Part shown: piece after piece, positions 24,965 through 33,790 of the stretch | How positions within the stretch are numbered: the first letter of the stretch is position 1 | How the letters are laid out: every line of letters begins with the position of its first letter | Assembly (NCBI RefSeq): GCF_001578185.1 | Contig: NZ_CP011008.1 | Span: 1,082,001-1,146,000 of the forward strand | Reading direction: 5' to 3' | DNA length: 64,000 nucleotides | DNA from: Peribacillus simplex | GTDB lineage: Bacteria > Bacillota > Bacilli > Bacillales > DSM-1321 | The notes under the pieces: generated by a model | The model's database searches: none | Told to the model about the DNA's origin: nothing | What the model saw: only the letters and a program-made list of their open reading frames with translations | Program-made: the position numbers and the translations under genes

Positions 24965-26140
24965 ATGCTAACACTTATTAAAAATGGGGAGCTTTATGGT
25001 CCGGAATATCTGGGCCAAAAAGATATCCTCTTGGTTGGAAAGCAAATTGGTTTCATTGAGGACAAGATTGATGTCCCTGCAGAGTTCGTTGAAATGAAAG
25101 TGATTGATGCGAGTGGCCAAATTGTGGTTCCGGGTTTTATAGATGCTCACGTACATATTATCGGCGGAGGTGGGGAAGGGGGCTTTAAAACGAGGACACC
25201 AGAAATCCAATTAACAGATGCCACTTTAGCGGGTATAACGACATTGGTAGGGGTCATCGGAACAGATGGGACGACAAGGACCATGCCAGCACTGCTCGCT
25301 AAAGCGAGAGCGCTTGAAGAAGAAGGCATTAGCTGCTTCGTTCAGACTGGTTCCTATCAAGTTCCAGTCAAGACGTTAACCGGTAAGATCGAAGATGATT
25401 TGATTCTTGTGGATAAAATTATCGGTGTTGGCGAAATTGCCATTGCCGATCATCGTTCTTCACAGCCGACTGTAGCTGAATTGGCTAAATTGGCCTCTCA
25501 AGCGCGTAATGGAGGTCTGTTGTCCGGGAAAAGCGGTATCGTCAACATTCATGTCGGCGACAGTCAAAACCATTTGCAGGTAATTGAAGAAGTTGTCGAG
25601 ACAACGGAAATACCGATCACACAGTTTTACCCTACACATATAAATCGAAATCCGCATTTATTCAAAGCAGGGATGGAATATGCAAAAAAAGGGGGTTATA
25701 TTGATTTTACGACAAGTACGATCAAGAAGTTCCTTGAAGAAGGGGAGGTCAAAGCAAGTACAGCAATAAAGAGAGCACTAGAAGAAGGGGTAGATATCAG
25801 GCAGATCACCTTAACTTCAGATGGGCAAGCAAGCCTGCCTGACTTCGATGGCAGTGGCAACCTGCGCGGTTTGAACATTGGTACATGCATGTCCTTATAT
25901 GATTCTGTCGTAGATGCGGTCATCGAGGATGGAGTGTCAATTGCCGATGCCATACGAGTTGTGACGGAAAATCCGGCAAATATTTTAAACCTCACTAAGA
26001 AGGGCCGGCTTGAGGTAGGGAATGACGCCGATATCATCATATTGAAGAAACAAACGTTAGAAATAAATAGGGTTATCGCGATGGGGCAAATCATGGTCAA
26101 AGATGGTGAAGCGGTCGTGAAAGGCACATTTGAAAAATAG
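24965..26140 (+). CDS. iadA: isoaspartyl dipeptidase (beta-aspartyl-peptidase, M38)
   Basis: A 391-residue amidohydrolase-superfamily peptidase that cleaves isoaspartyl (beta-Asp-X) dipeptides arising from damaged proteins. Hallmarks: PGFIDAHVHIIGGGGEGG with the HxH metal pair, followed by TRTPEIQLTDATLAGITTLVG; then VGEIAIADHRSSQPT, HVGDSQ, YPTHINRNPHLF, and LTSDGQASLPDFDGSG with the catalytic Asp. All match IadA from E. coli and Bacillus. The ATG at 24965 is preferred because GGAGGGGGAACG lies just upstream; an earlier in-frame start would sit on top of it. Single-gene unit. Confidence 0.93.
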   Translation: MLTLIKNGELYGPEYLGQKDILLVGKQIGFIEDKIDVPAEFVEMKVIDASGQIVVPGFIDAHVHIIGGGGEGGFKTRTPEIQLTDATLAGITTLVGVIGTDGTTRTMPALLAKARALEEEGISCFVQTGSYQVPVKTLTGKIEDDLILVDKIIGVGEIAIADHRSSQPTVAELAKLASQARNGGLLSGKSGIVNIHVGDSQNHLQVIEEVVETTEIPITQFYPTHINRNPHLFKAGMEYAKKGGYIDFTTSTIKKFLEEGEVKASTAIKRALEEGVDIRQITLTSDGQASLPDFDGSGNLRGLNIGTCMSLYDSVVDAVIEDGVSIADAIRVVTENPANILNLTKKGRLEVGNDADIIILKKQTLEINRVIAMGQIMVKDGEAVVKGTFEK

Positions 26141-26169
26141 ATCTTTCTAATACCCGTGTAGTGGGGTAA

Positions 26170-26429
26170 GGAAAAATGAAATCTTGTTGGTAAAGTAAAC
26201 CTCGATCGAGCGAATATTTAAGGTATATTGAATAAATGTCAGTTTAACTAAAATAACTGGATTAGTACTTGGGCGTCTACCTCTGAATACATATCTTTCA
26301 CCAAGTCATATATGAATGCGAAGTCAATGGCGGCCTCCATTTTTCGAACTAAATGGTTCGCTGGCACCAGATAATCTAAAGTAATCATTTCAAGTTGATT
26401 TCGCTGATTAGAATCATGTTTGGAAGCAT
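26170..26429 (-). pseudogene. IS1182-family transposase, 5' remnant
   Basis: Minus strand from an ATG at 26429. The frame is broken after 2-3 codons by an apparent 1-nt loss (ATGCTTCCAAACATG). It then reads NQRNQLEMITLDYLVPANHL, VRKMEAAIDFAFIYDLVKDM and YSEV, shifts frame again, and continues GRRPSTNPVILVKLTFIQYT. This is the N-terminal signature of IS1182-type transposases. About 85-95 residues remain of roughly 450; the rest and the terminal repeats are missing. Confidence 0.75.
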
Positions 26430-26508
26430 CCTTATCACCCCAAGTTTTTATGCTTCTATTTTAAACAATAAAGACTGTAGGCAAAAGAGATTTTAATTTT
26501 ATAACAAA

Positions 26509-26636
26509 GTTGATGAAACGGAAGGTGCGAGACCCCGCAGGCGCAAGCCGAGGGAGGACCGCCCACGGAAAGGGAGTGCCCTACGTTCCAATCAACGTTC
26601 AAATTGTACAAGCCATAAAAAAACGTAGACAAACTC
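26509..26636 (+). repeat. dispersed GC-rich repeat, copy A
   Basis: Core from GTTGAT (26509) to ATCAAC (26596), continuing through ACAAGCCATAAAAAAAC to about 26636. It shares GCAGGCGCAAGCCGAGGG, TTCCAATCAACGTTCAAATT and ACAAGCCATAAAAAAAC with the reverse complement of the copy near 61253-61379. Its GTTGAT...CCGCAGG...CGGAAAG...ATCAAC framework matches the element inside glpK (42988-43114). Confidence 0.75.
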
Positions 26637-26692
26637 AATTATTTATCGAGTTTGTCAACAGTCTGAGACCCATGATTATAATGGGTCTTTTT
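26623..26692 (+). terminator. tandem hairpins after repeat copy A
   Basis: First hairpin GACAAACTC / GAGTTTGTC, then AGACCCAT...ATGGGTCTTTTT (26666-26692), the latter a good intrinsic terminator. No plus-strand gene directly precedes them except the repeat, so they may belong to the mobile repeat or end iadA read-through. Confidence 0.6.
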
Positions 26693-27101
26693 GTGCTGGA
26701 TCCTGATTTGGATGATAGTGGATGTACTTGTTTTATTTAGGCAGCCCTTGAATGGATGCTAGCTAACAAGTGACTTGAAAAGGTCGGAGCATATCCCCAA
26801 ACTTGCCGGTAACCCGCTGATTTTACATTGGATTTTTCCATAATCGGGCTTATTTTCAAAATGAAGGTGAGATATAAGAAAACACATTCTAAATAAAGGT
26901 AATATACGAAAAATTCATTCTATTTAACATATTATTAAAATCTTGGATGTATTATCCTTTTATATAAGCAAATGTAGTTTATGAAACAGTAATTATTCAC
27001 AGACATAAAAGACCAATGAAAACTTTTTGGGCTGTTATTTCATGACTGTTCAAATCCTTGGTAAGTTTGCGAAACAAATCTATCTTAAGGGGAGAAATGA
27101 A
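26693..27101. other. upstream region of the 2-oxoacid dehydrogenase operon
   Basis: A 409-bp AT-rich region with near-repeats ACATTCTAAATAA and TCATTCTATTTAA at about 26883 and 26915, candidate regulator sites. No TGGCAC-N5-TTGC sigma-54 promoter was found, unlike B. subtilis bkd and aco operons. No gene seen. Confidence 0.4.
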
Positions 27102-28214
27102 ATGGAAAAGACGGGAAACCCAATAATGAAAGCGTATTCAAATGAAGGTGAGCCGGAAATGTTTCGTGTATTGACACCTGACGGAGAAATAGTTGGGACG
27201 ATTGATGGGAAAATCGATAAATCATTGATGTTAAAGATGTATGAGAGCATGCTACTGCTCAGAACATTTGACCGTAAATCAATTAATCTCCAGCGCCAAG
27301 GCAGAATGGGAACTTATGCACCTTTCGAAGGACAGGAGGCATCCCAGGCAGGAAGCGCTTTAGCGTTGTCGGCAGGTGATTGGATGTTTCCCACATACCG
27401 TGATCATGGAGCGGCAATCATTCATGGACAGGAATTGTATCGTGTTTTCCTATACTGGATGGCACATTTTGAGGGTTCAATTTGTCCGGAAGGTAAAAGG
27501 ATATTACCTCCTAGTGTTCCCATTGCCACTCAAATGGTTCATGCGGTAGGAACGGCTTGGGCAAGTAAAATTAAAGGGGAAAAGAATGTAAGCATTGCTT
27601 ATTTTGGTGATGGTGCCACTTCTGAAGGGGACTTTCATGAGGCACTGAATTTTGCAGGTGTTTATAAAACCCCGACAATCTTTTTCTGCCAAAATAATGG
27701 CTATGCGATCAGTGTGCCTTTTGAAAAGCAATCAGCATCTAAAACTATATCCCAGCGTGCTGCTGCTTATGACATACATGGGGTTCGAGTGGATGGAAAT
27801 GATATCTTTGCAGTATGGCTGACTGTAAAAGAGGCTGTCGAAAGGGCGCTTAAAGGTGAAGGACCTACTTTAATCGAAGCCATAACCTTTCGCTATGGTG
27901 CCCATACTACTGCAGACAATCCGAACATATATCGCGATCAGGACGAAGTTTCAACGTTCTGGAGGGAAAATCGTGATCCGATAACGCGTCTTAAAAAGTA
28001 TTTGAATAAAGAGGGTTACTGGAATGAAGAACAGGAAGGAATGGTGTTAAAACAATTCAACGAACTGATAGATGCTCACCTCCAAAAGGCGGAAGGTTAT
28101 CCGAAATCCAATCCGCTCGAAATGTTTAAACATGTATATGCTGAGGAGTCATGGCACCTAAAGGAACAGAAGCAGGAATTGAACCAAATCTTAAAGAAAG
28201 GTGTGAAGAAATAA
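27102..28214 (+). CDS. 2-oxoacid dehydrogenase E1 component, alpha subunit
   Basis: A 370-residue ThDP-dependent E1alpha. It contains GQEASQAGSALAL and MFPTYRDHGAAII, the ThDP/Mg motif FGDGATSEGDFHEALNFAG...QNNGYAIS, and the segment FRYGAHTTADNP of the mobile loop. With E1beta it decarboxylates a 2-oxoacid and acylates the E2 lipoyl group. The sequence is PdhA-like, but the specificity (pyruvate, branched-chain or aryl 2-oxoacid) cannot be read from it. The neighbouring permease, aminotransferase and Lrp regulators point to amino-acid-derived 2-oxoacids. AAGGGGAG lies 7 nt before the ATG. First gene of a four-gene operon. Confidence 0.92.
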   Translation: MEKTGNPIMKAYSNEGEPEMFRVLTPDGEIVGTIDGKIDKSLMLKMYESMLLLRTFDRKSINLQRQGRMGTYAPFEGQEASQAGSALALSAGDWMFPTYRDHGAAIIHGQELYRVFLYWMAHFEGSICPEGKRILPPSVPIATQMVHAVGTAWASKIKGEKNVSIAYFGDGATSEGDFHEALNFAGVYKTPTIFFCQNNGYAISVPFEKQSASKTISQRAAAYDIHGVRVDGNDIFAVWLTVKEAVERALKGEGPTLIEAITFRYGAHTTADNPNIYRDQDEVSTFWRENRDPITRLKKYLNKEGYWNEEQEGMVLKQFNELIDAHLQKAEGYPKSNPLEMFKHVYAEESWHLKEQKQELNQILKKGVKK

Positions 28215-29197
28215 TGGGCAAAAGTTTAACGATGCTCCAGGCTATTACGGAAGCGCAGGACCAAATGCTGGGTCATGATGATCGTGTGTTGATCTTGGGT
28301 GAGGATATTGGAGTGAACGGGGGAGTTTTCCGATCGACGGAAGGGCTTTATGAAAAGTATGGAAAAGATCGAGTTGTGGATACGCCATTAGCTGAATCCG
28401 GAATCATCGGCTCTGCCATTGGTTTAGCCCTTAACGGACTGCTGCCCATAGTGGAGATTCAATTCCTCGCCTTTATTTATCCGGGATTCGAGCAACTCGT
28501 TTCCCATGCTGCCCGTATGAGATACCGGACTCGTGGGCAATTTAGCGTGCCCCTCGTTATCCGTACGCCATATGGTGCTGGAATCAGAGGACCTGAACTT
28601 CATTCCGAAAGTGTCGAAACCTTCTTTGCCCATACTCCGGGTTTAAAGGTAGTTGCACCCAGTAATCCATACGACGCAAAAGGGCTTCTAATTGCCGCAA
28701 TTGAAGATCCTGATCCGGTAATCTTTTTGGAACCGACTAAATTGTATCGTGCTTTTAAGGAAGAAGTTCCCGAAGAAATGTATCGTATACCAATTGGTCA
28801 AGCAAAAGTGGTCCAGGAGGGTAGCGATCTGACGATTTTTGCATGGGGGGCTATGTTAAGGGAGGCATTGAATGCCGCGAAAAAGATTGAAAGCGAAAAA
28901 GGCTGGAAGTGTGAAGTGGTTGATCTTCGAACATTATACCCAATAGATAGGGATACCATCGTGCAATCCATTAAAAAGACAGGTCGTGCATTAATCGTCC
29001 ATGAAGCCCATAAGACTGCCGGATTAGGTGCGGAGATTATTTCCATCATAAATGATGAAGCTCTTATTTACCTGAAAGCTCCGATTAAGCGTGTAACAGG
29101 ATTTGATGTTCCGGTTCCGCCGTTTTCAATAGAAGATTATTATCTACCGACTGTTGACCGGGTAAAACAAGGAATAGTGGAGACGATTTCATTTTAA
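28214..29197 (+). CDS. 2-oxoacid dehydrogenase E1 component, beta subunit
   Basis: A 327-residue E1beta. The ATG overlaps the E1alpha stop (TAATG), implying translational coupling and equal synthesis. Hallmarks: ILGEDIGVNGGVFRSTEGL (ThDP-binding), DTPLAESGIIGSAIGLA, PYGAGIRGPELHSESVE, PSNPYDAKGLL, and the C-terminal VHEAHKTAGLGAEI. It forms the alpha2beta2 heterotetramer with the preceding product. The N-terminal extension of a longer frame (from 28151) lies inside E1alpha and was discarded. Confidence 0.93.
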   Translation: MGKSLTMLQAITEAQDQMLGHDDRVLILGEDIGVNGGVFRSTEGLYEKYGKDRVVDTPLAESGIIGSAIGLALNGLLPIVEIQFLAFIYPGFEQLVSHAARMRYRTRGQFSVPLVIRTPYGAGIRGPELHSESVETFFAHTPGLKVVAPSNPYDAKGLLIAAIEDPDPVIFLEPTKLYRAFKEEVPEEMYRIPIGQAKVVQEGSDLTIFAWGAMLREALNAAKKIESEKGWKCEVVDLRTLYPIDRDTIVQSIKKTGRALIVHEAHKTAGLGAEIISIINDEALIYLKAPIKRVTGFDVPVPPFSIEDYYLPTVDRVKQGIVETISF

Positions 29198-29227
29198 TTG
29201 ATAATTAAGGGAAAAGGAGGAAAACGC

Positions 29228-30508
29228 ATGATGGAATTTAAACTTCCTGATGTAGGGGAAGGGATGCATGAAGGAGAAATTATCCAATGGCTGATCAAGG
29301 AAGGGGATGCGGTGACGCAGGACCAACCCATTGTTGAGGTGCAAACGGATAAAGTTAATGCGGAATTGACTGCCCCAGCAACGGGAGTGGTCAAGAAAAT
29401 ATTCTTTTCCGAAGGGGATATCGTGGAAGTGGGAACCACTATATTCACAATTCAAGAAGGGAACGATATGCCTGCTCCGGAAACAGGCATTAGTGAAGGA
29501 GATATCCAAGTCATTCAATCTGATGATGTAAAAGTAAATGGAGAGCATGTTACAAGCAAACCGCATCTTGATGCAGTGCGTGTGTTGGCTACCCCATTCG
29601 TGCGTCAAATGGCAAGGGAAATGAAGGTTGATATCGAGCAGGTTATAGGCTCCGGTCCTGCTGGGCGAATAATCGAAAGTGACTTGAAGCAGTTTAAAGA
29701 AAATAATTCGATAATAAGGGAAAATGCCAATAACAATGATGACAAGATTCTTCAAGATATGTCCCCAATGAAGTATGCCGTCCAGGCAAAAGGATTGGAA
29801 AAAGAGTGGGAAGAGCGGATTCTCCTTAAGGGCATTCGTAAAAAGATCGCTGAACATATGGTGAAGTCGGTTTCGATCATTCCTCATGTAACCCATGTAG
29901 ATGAATTGGAAATGGATCGATTGAAGGAATTGAAAGATCAATTAAAGGCGTATTCCGATGATAAGGATATTAAATTGACCTTTTTGCCATTTTTCGTAAA
30001 AGCCATTGTAATCGCTTTAAAGGAGTTTAAAACTTTAAACGCTTCAATTGATGAAAAAACCAATGAAATCATCTTGAAAAATTATTATCATATTGGGATT
30101 GCAACGAATACAAAAGAGGGTCTCATTGTTCCTGTCATAAAGCATGCAGATCAAAAAACCATTTTCCAACTGGCTGATGAAATCAGGCAATTGGCAAACC
30201 AAGCCCGGGAAGGGAAGTTGGGCATAGATCAAATCACAGGCAGTACATTTACGATAAGCAATGTAGGACCCATCGGTGGGATGCATGCGACCCCGATCAT
30301 TAACTATCCGGAAGCGGCCATATTAGCGTTGCATAAAATGGAACAACGAATGGTCGTCCGCGATTTGGAAGGTGTAATCCGTTTAATGATGAATATGTCT
30401 TTATCTTTCGATCACCGTTTAATAGATGGTGTTACAGCGGTGCATTTTACAAATAGAATCAAGGAACTGCTGGAAAATCCAATTCGTTTAGTTGTGGAGA
30501 TGAGATAA
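29228..30508 (+). CDS. 2-oxoacid dehydrogenase E2 (dihydrolipoamide acyltransferase)
   Basis: A 426-residue core subunit. The lipoyl domain spans residues 1-78, with the modified lysine K42 in VQTDKVNAE. After a linker come a peripheral-subunit-binding domain (about 118-155; ATPFVRQMAREMKVD, GSGPAGRI) and a catalytic domain ending in SFDHRLIDG with the catalytic His/Asp. A single lipoyl domain is the Gram-positive/BCKDH-like arrangement. AAGGAGG is 7 nt before tandem ATGs (29228, 29231). It transfers the acyl group from lipoate to CoA. Confidence 0.93.
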   Translation: MMEFKLPDVGEGMHEGEIIQWLIKEGDAVTQDQPIVEVQTDKVNAELTAPATGVVKKIFFSEGDIVEVGTTIFTIQEGNDMPAPETGISEGDIQVIQSDDVKVNGEHVTSKPHLDAVRVLATPFVRQMAREMKVDIEQVIGSGPAGRIIESDLKQFKENNSIIRENANNNDDKILQDMSPMKYAVQAKGLEKEWEERILLKGIRKKIAEHMVKSVSIIPHVTHVDELEMDRLKELKDQLKAYSDDKDIKLTFLPFFVKAIVIALKEFKTLNASIDEKTNEIILKNYYHIGIATNTKEGLIVPVIKHADQKTIFQLADEIRQLANQAREGKLGIDQITGSTFTISNVGPIGGMHATPIINYPEAAILALHKMEQRMVVRDLEGVIRLMMNMSLSFDHRLIDGVTAVHFTNRIKELLENPIRLVVEMR

Positions 30509-31933
30509 ATGGTAGTAGGGGAAGTTGCTGTAGAGACGGATGTTATCATCATGGGAGGAGGTCCGGGGGGATATGCTGCGGCGATCCGTCTCGGACAGTT
30601 AGGGAAATCGGTCGTGCTTGTTGAAAAGGATAAGCTGGGCGGGGCTTGTCTTAATCGGGGCTGCATACCTTCGAAGGCTTTAATTCACGCAGCCGATCAA
30701 TACCAAAAGCTTAACGATTTAGGGAAAATGGGGATCAGGCTGTCTCAAGAAAGAACCACAATGGACTTGGGAATTTGGCAGGATTGGAAAGAGGGCATCA
30801 CTTCCCAGTTGAACCAAGGTATTGCCCATCTGTGTAAAGAAAATGGAGTGACTGTGGTTAAAGGTCAAGCCTTCTTTTTATCTGATGACCGTATCGGAGT
30901 CGAAACCGATGGCGATTTTGAAACCTACAAGTTTGAACAGGCAATTATTGCGACGGGATCCAGACCTTTCATTCCATCATTCATTAAAGTCGATGGAGAG
31001 TATATTTTGGATTCAACAGCAAGTTTGCAGCTGCATGAAGTCCCATCTAGTTTGTCGATCATAGGCGGAGGCTATATCGGAATCGAATTGGGTATGGCAT
31101 TTGCAAAGTTAGGTACTAAAGTGACCATCATTGAGATGGCCAACCGCATTCTCCCCCAGGTTGCCGAGAACCTTGTCAAGGAAGTTACCCGTAATGCCAA
31201 GAAGCTAGGCATGGATATTAAAACATCGGCGCGGGTAGAAAAGGCGAGTGTAGTGGATGGCCAAGTACACCTTCATGTTTCCTCGGAAAACCAGGTGGCG
31301 GAAGTGGTAGTGAGCGAAAAGACCCTGGTTACAATTGGCAGGATTCCCAACACAGAAGAGATTGGCCTGAATCAGGCAGGCATTACGGTTAGTGAAAAGG
31401 GCCATATAGCTGTAGATATGGAATGCCGTACAAATGTGCCGCACATCTTTGCCATCGGTGACATTACACCTGGGCCGGCTCTTGCACACCGAGCGTCCAA
31501 ACAGGGTATCGTGGCAGCGGAAGTAATCGGGGGGTTGCCAAGTGCCATTGACTCCCCGTATGTCCCATATGTAATCTTCTCGGAACCACAAATAGCAGGG
31601 GTTGGTTTAAGCAGTGAAGAAGCAGAACAACAGGGATACAGAGTCAAGACCGGGAAGTTCCCGTTCAGTGCCAATGGAAGGGCGCTTGCAACGAATGAAA
31701 CAGAGGGATTTGCTGAAGTGATTGTGGATGCAAAAAGCCACATATTGCTTGGAATGCACATGGTTGGTGCAGATGCCTCCAACCTTATAGGTGAAGGGGT
31801 CCTTGCACTTGAGTTGGCAGCTCGGGTCGAAGATATAGCCCTCAGCATGCATCCTCATCCAACTTTGACCGAGGGGTGGATGGAAGCGGCGGAGGCAGTT
31901 TTGGGACATGCGATTCACATCGTAAATAAATAA
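30509..31933 (+). CDS. dihydrolipoyl dehydrogenase (E3)
   Basis: A 474-residue flavoprotein disulfide reductase that reoxidises E2-bound dihydrolipoamide with NAD+. FAD site GGGPGGYAAA (residues 16-25); redox disulfide GGACLNRGCIPSKAL (Cys47, Cys52); NAD site IIGGGYIGIELG; second FAD site IFAIGDITPGPALAHRASKQG; catalytic His/Glu pair HPHPTLTE near the end. It starts directly after the E2 stop (TAA then ATG), with GGAG upstream. Last gene of the operon; no strong terminator follows. Confidence 0.95.
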   Translation: MVVGEVAVETDVIIMGGGPGGYAAAIRLGQLGKSVVLVEKDKLGGACLNRGCIPSKALIHAADQYQKLNDLGKMGIRLSQERTTMDLGIWQDWKEGITSQLNQGIAHLCKENGVTVVKGQAFFLSDDRIGVETDGDFETYKFEQAIIATGSRPFIPSFIKVDGEYILDSTASLQLHEVPSSLSIIGGGYIGIELGMAFAKLGTKVTIIEMANRILPQVAENLVKEVTRNAKKLGMDIKTSARVEKASVVDGQVHLHVSSENQVAEVVVSEKTLVTIGRIPNTEEIGLNQAGITVSEKGHIAVDMECRTNVPHIFAIGDITPGPALAHRASKQGIVAAEVIGGLPSAIDSPYVPYVIFSEPQIAGVGLSSEEAEQQGYRVKTGKFPFSANGRALATNETEGFAEVIVDAKSHILLGMHMVGADASNLIGEGVLALELAARVEDIALSMHPHPTLTEGWMEAAEAVLGHAIHIVNK

Positions 31934-32318
31934 GATAACTGGAAGATGTAAATTCATGGGGATTACCAATGTAGTCCCCGGTTGGAGTGTTTCATTTTAA
32001 TAGATTCAGAAACCTGGTCATTGTCCCCCATAAGTCAAGGCTATCAGGAAATTTACTCCATATTGAAGGATCAGGCCCGGATAACGGCGTTTGACCAACA
32101 GGAGCAGTATTAGCTTGCAATCATACTCTTGTAAAACTAACGGCATATTGATATCATTTTTATTTGGTGAAGTATGAGGTGATTTTTCAAGAAGGCTTTG
32201 CATCCTTCCACTCCTAAACCATAAGGATTGATGAGATAACTTATCTATTCGCCTTTCAACGATTGAAATGGGTTTTGATTTTTATAAGAAAAATTATGGG
32301 AAAAAGGAGGCAGCTGTA
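31934..32318. other. intergenic region before the amino-acid permease
   Basis: Contains a hairpin GGGGA-TAC / GTA-TCCCC at 31958-31979 without a T-run. An open frame from about 31952 to the TAG at 32111 encodes protein-like sequence (LECFILIDSETWSLSPISQG) without a good start or ribosome site, possibly a gene remnant. No T-box motif or other riboswitch was recognised. Confidence 0.4.
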
Positions 32319-33695
32319 ATGGAATCAAATGGTGGGTCACTGCAAAAGAGGTTGTTGCCGAGGCATATTAGCATGATGGCAATGGGAGGGGCAATAGGTA
32401 CTGGGATTTTTAAAGGAAGTGCCGAAACCATATCGTTAGCAGGGCCAGGAGTCATTTTCACTTATATTTTTGCAGGATTATTACTTCTTGTAGTCATGGG
32501 AGCTATAGCGGAAATGGCAATCGCCTATCCCAATACGAATATGAAAGGTTTCGTTCAGAAAGCATTCGGTAAGCGAAGTTCCTTTATTATAGGCTGGATG
32601 TATTGTTTCATGTGGCTGTCCGTATGTGTCATTGAGGTAGTGGTGGCAGGAAGCTTTTTGCAGTATTGGCTCCCAACAATCCCGCTATGGATATTGAGTT
32701 TAGGGTGTGCTGCTTTAATCATTGGGGTTAACATGATGAATGTTAAAAATTATGGTGAATTCGAATTTTGGTTTGCCGGCATTAAGATTACAATGATCCT
32801 TCTATTCATTATCTTGGGAGCCTGTATTTTATTTGGGGCCATCCCAAGCGGCGGATCTAATTACCTGCAAAACTTCACAGGGCACGGAGGATTTTTCCCA
32901 AATGGGTGGATGTCCATCTTTTCAGCATTACTGATCGTTATGTTCTCATATGGCGGTTCCGAGTTAATAGGCCTGACGGTAACGGAAGCAAAAGATGCTG
33001 AACGAATTTTACCGAAGGTCATTAAAAGTTATATTTGGAGAGTCGTATTATTTTTCACCTTACCGATACTTGTAATCTGCGGTCTGATTCCTTGGAACGA
33101 AATTAGCGACCAAGCAAGTCCGTTTGTACAAGTTTTGTCAATGTCCGGTTTTCAAGGATCTGCCCACATCATGAACTTCATTTTAATTACGGCCGTCTTA
33201 TCTGCCGCTAACTCCGGAATATATGGGTGTACTCGGATGCTGCATTCTTTAGCTGCAGAAGGGGAGGCTCCCAGGTCATTCTCTTATGTATCAAAGAATG
33301 GCGTTCCCTTGTATAGTTTAATCCTAAGTGCCGTTGCATTGGTCGTCGGCTCCATGATTACCTACGTTGCCCAGGATCGGGCATTTACTTTATTAATGGC
33401 GTTTCCGGGTTTTGTAGTATCACTTGTATGGATCAGCATTTGTTTAGCGCAGCTAAAACTTCGCAACTCATATCCTAAAGCTCCGAGTTTTAAATTGTGG
33501 GGCTTTCCATATGTAACCTTATTTGCAGTAATCGCCTTAAGCATCATTTGTGTCACGTTCGTGTTCAGTGAACAGAATCGGATCAGCATCGTTGCCTGCC
33601 TTATTGTGTTGGCTACATTGATCTCCATCTCGATCTTTAAATTTAAAAGTGTGGATGAACAGGAAACAACTATAATAGAAAAGGAATCTTGTTAA
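32319..33695 (+). CDS. APC-family amino-acid permease
   Basis: A 458-residue, 12-helix amino acid/proton symporter of the AAT type. The first helix reads ISMMAMGGAIGTGIFKGSAE, containing the GxGIF substrate-carboxylate site, and the sixth-helix region reads MFSYGGSELIGLTVTEAKDA. Closest in outline to bacterial YbgF/AapA/YvbW-type permeases; the amino acid cannot be told. AAGGAGG lies 8 nt upstream of the ATG at 32319, and an upstream in-frame ATG (32268) lacks a ribosome site. It sits between a 2-oxoacid dehydrogenase operon and an aminotransferase, suggesting uptake of the amino acid they degrade. Confidence 0.88.
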   Translation: MESNGGSLQKRLLPRHISMMAMGGAIGTGIFKGSAETISLAGPGVIFTYIFAGLLLLVVMGAIAEMAIAYPNTNMKGFVQKAFGKRSSFIIGWMYCFMWLSVCVIEVVVAGSFLQYWLPTIPLWILSLGCAALIIGVNMMNVKNYGEFEFWFAGIKITMILLFIILGACILFGAIPSGGSNYLQNFTGHGGFFPNGWMSIFSALLIVMFSYGGSELIGLTVTEAKDAERILPKVIKSYIWRVVLFFTLPILVICGLIPWNEISDQASPFVQVLSMSGFQGSAHIMNFILITAVLSAANSGIYGCTRMLHSLAAEGEAPRSFSYVSKNGVPLYSLILSAVALVVGSMITYVAQDRAFTLLMAFPGFVVSLVWISICLAQLKLRNSYPKAPSFKLWGFPYVTLFAVIALSIICVTFVFSEQNRISIVACLIVLATLISISIFKFKSVDEQETTIIEKESC

Positions 33696-33708
33696 ATAAA
33701 TCCACGTT

Positions 33709-33749
33709 AAAGATACGACATGGGCAAAGGCGTCTATGTCGTATCTTTT
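33709..33749. terminator. bidirectional terminator
   Basis: AAAGATACGACAT / ATGTCGTATCTTTT, 13-bp stem, between convergent permease and aminotransferase genes. Confidence 0.9.
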
Positions 33750-33790
33750 ATCTATTAATCATCAATCATACTGCAACTTCATTTCGTAGT

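Noticed and set aside
26693..27101. Sigma-54 promoter for the 2-oxoacid dehydrogenase operon
   Set aside because: Searched for TGGCAC-N5-TTGC by analogy with B. subtilis bkd and aco operons; no match was found.
31934..32318. T-box or amino-acid riboswitch upstream of the permease
   Set aside because: No AGGGTGGNACCGCG T-box sequence or lysine/glycine aptamer motif is present; only an isolated GGGGA/TCCCC hairpin was found.
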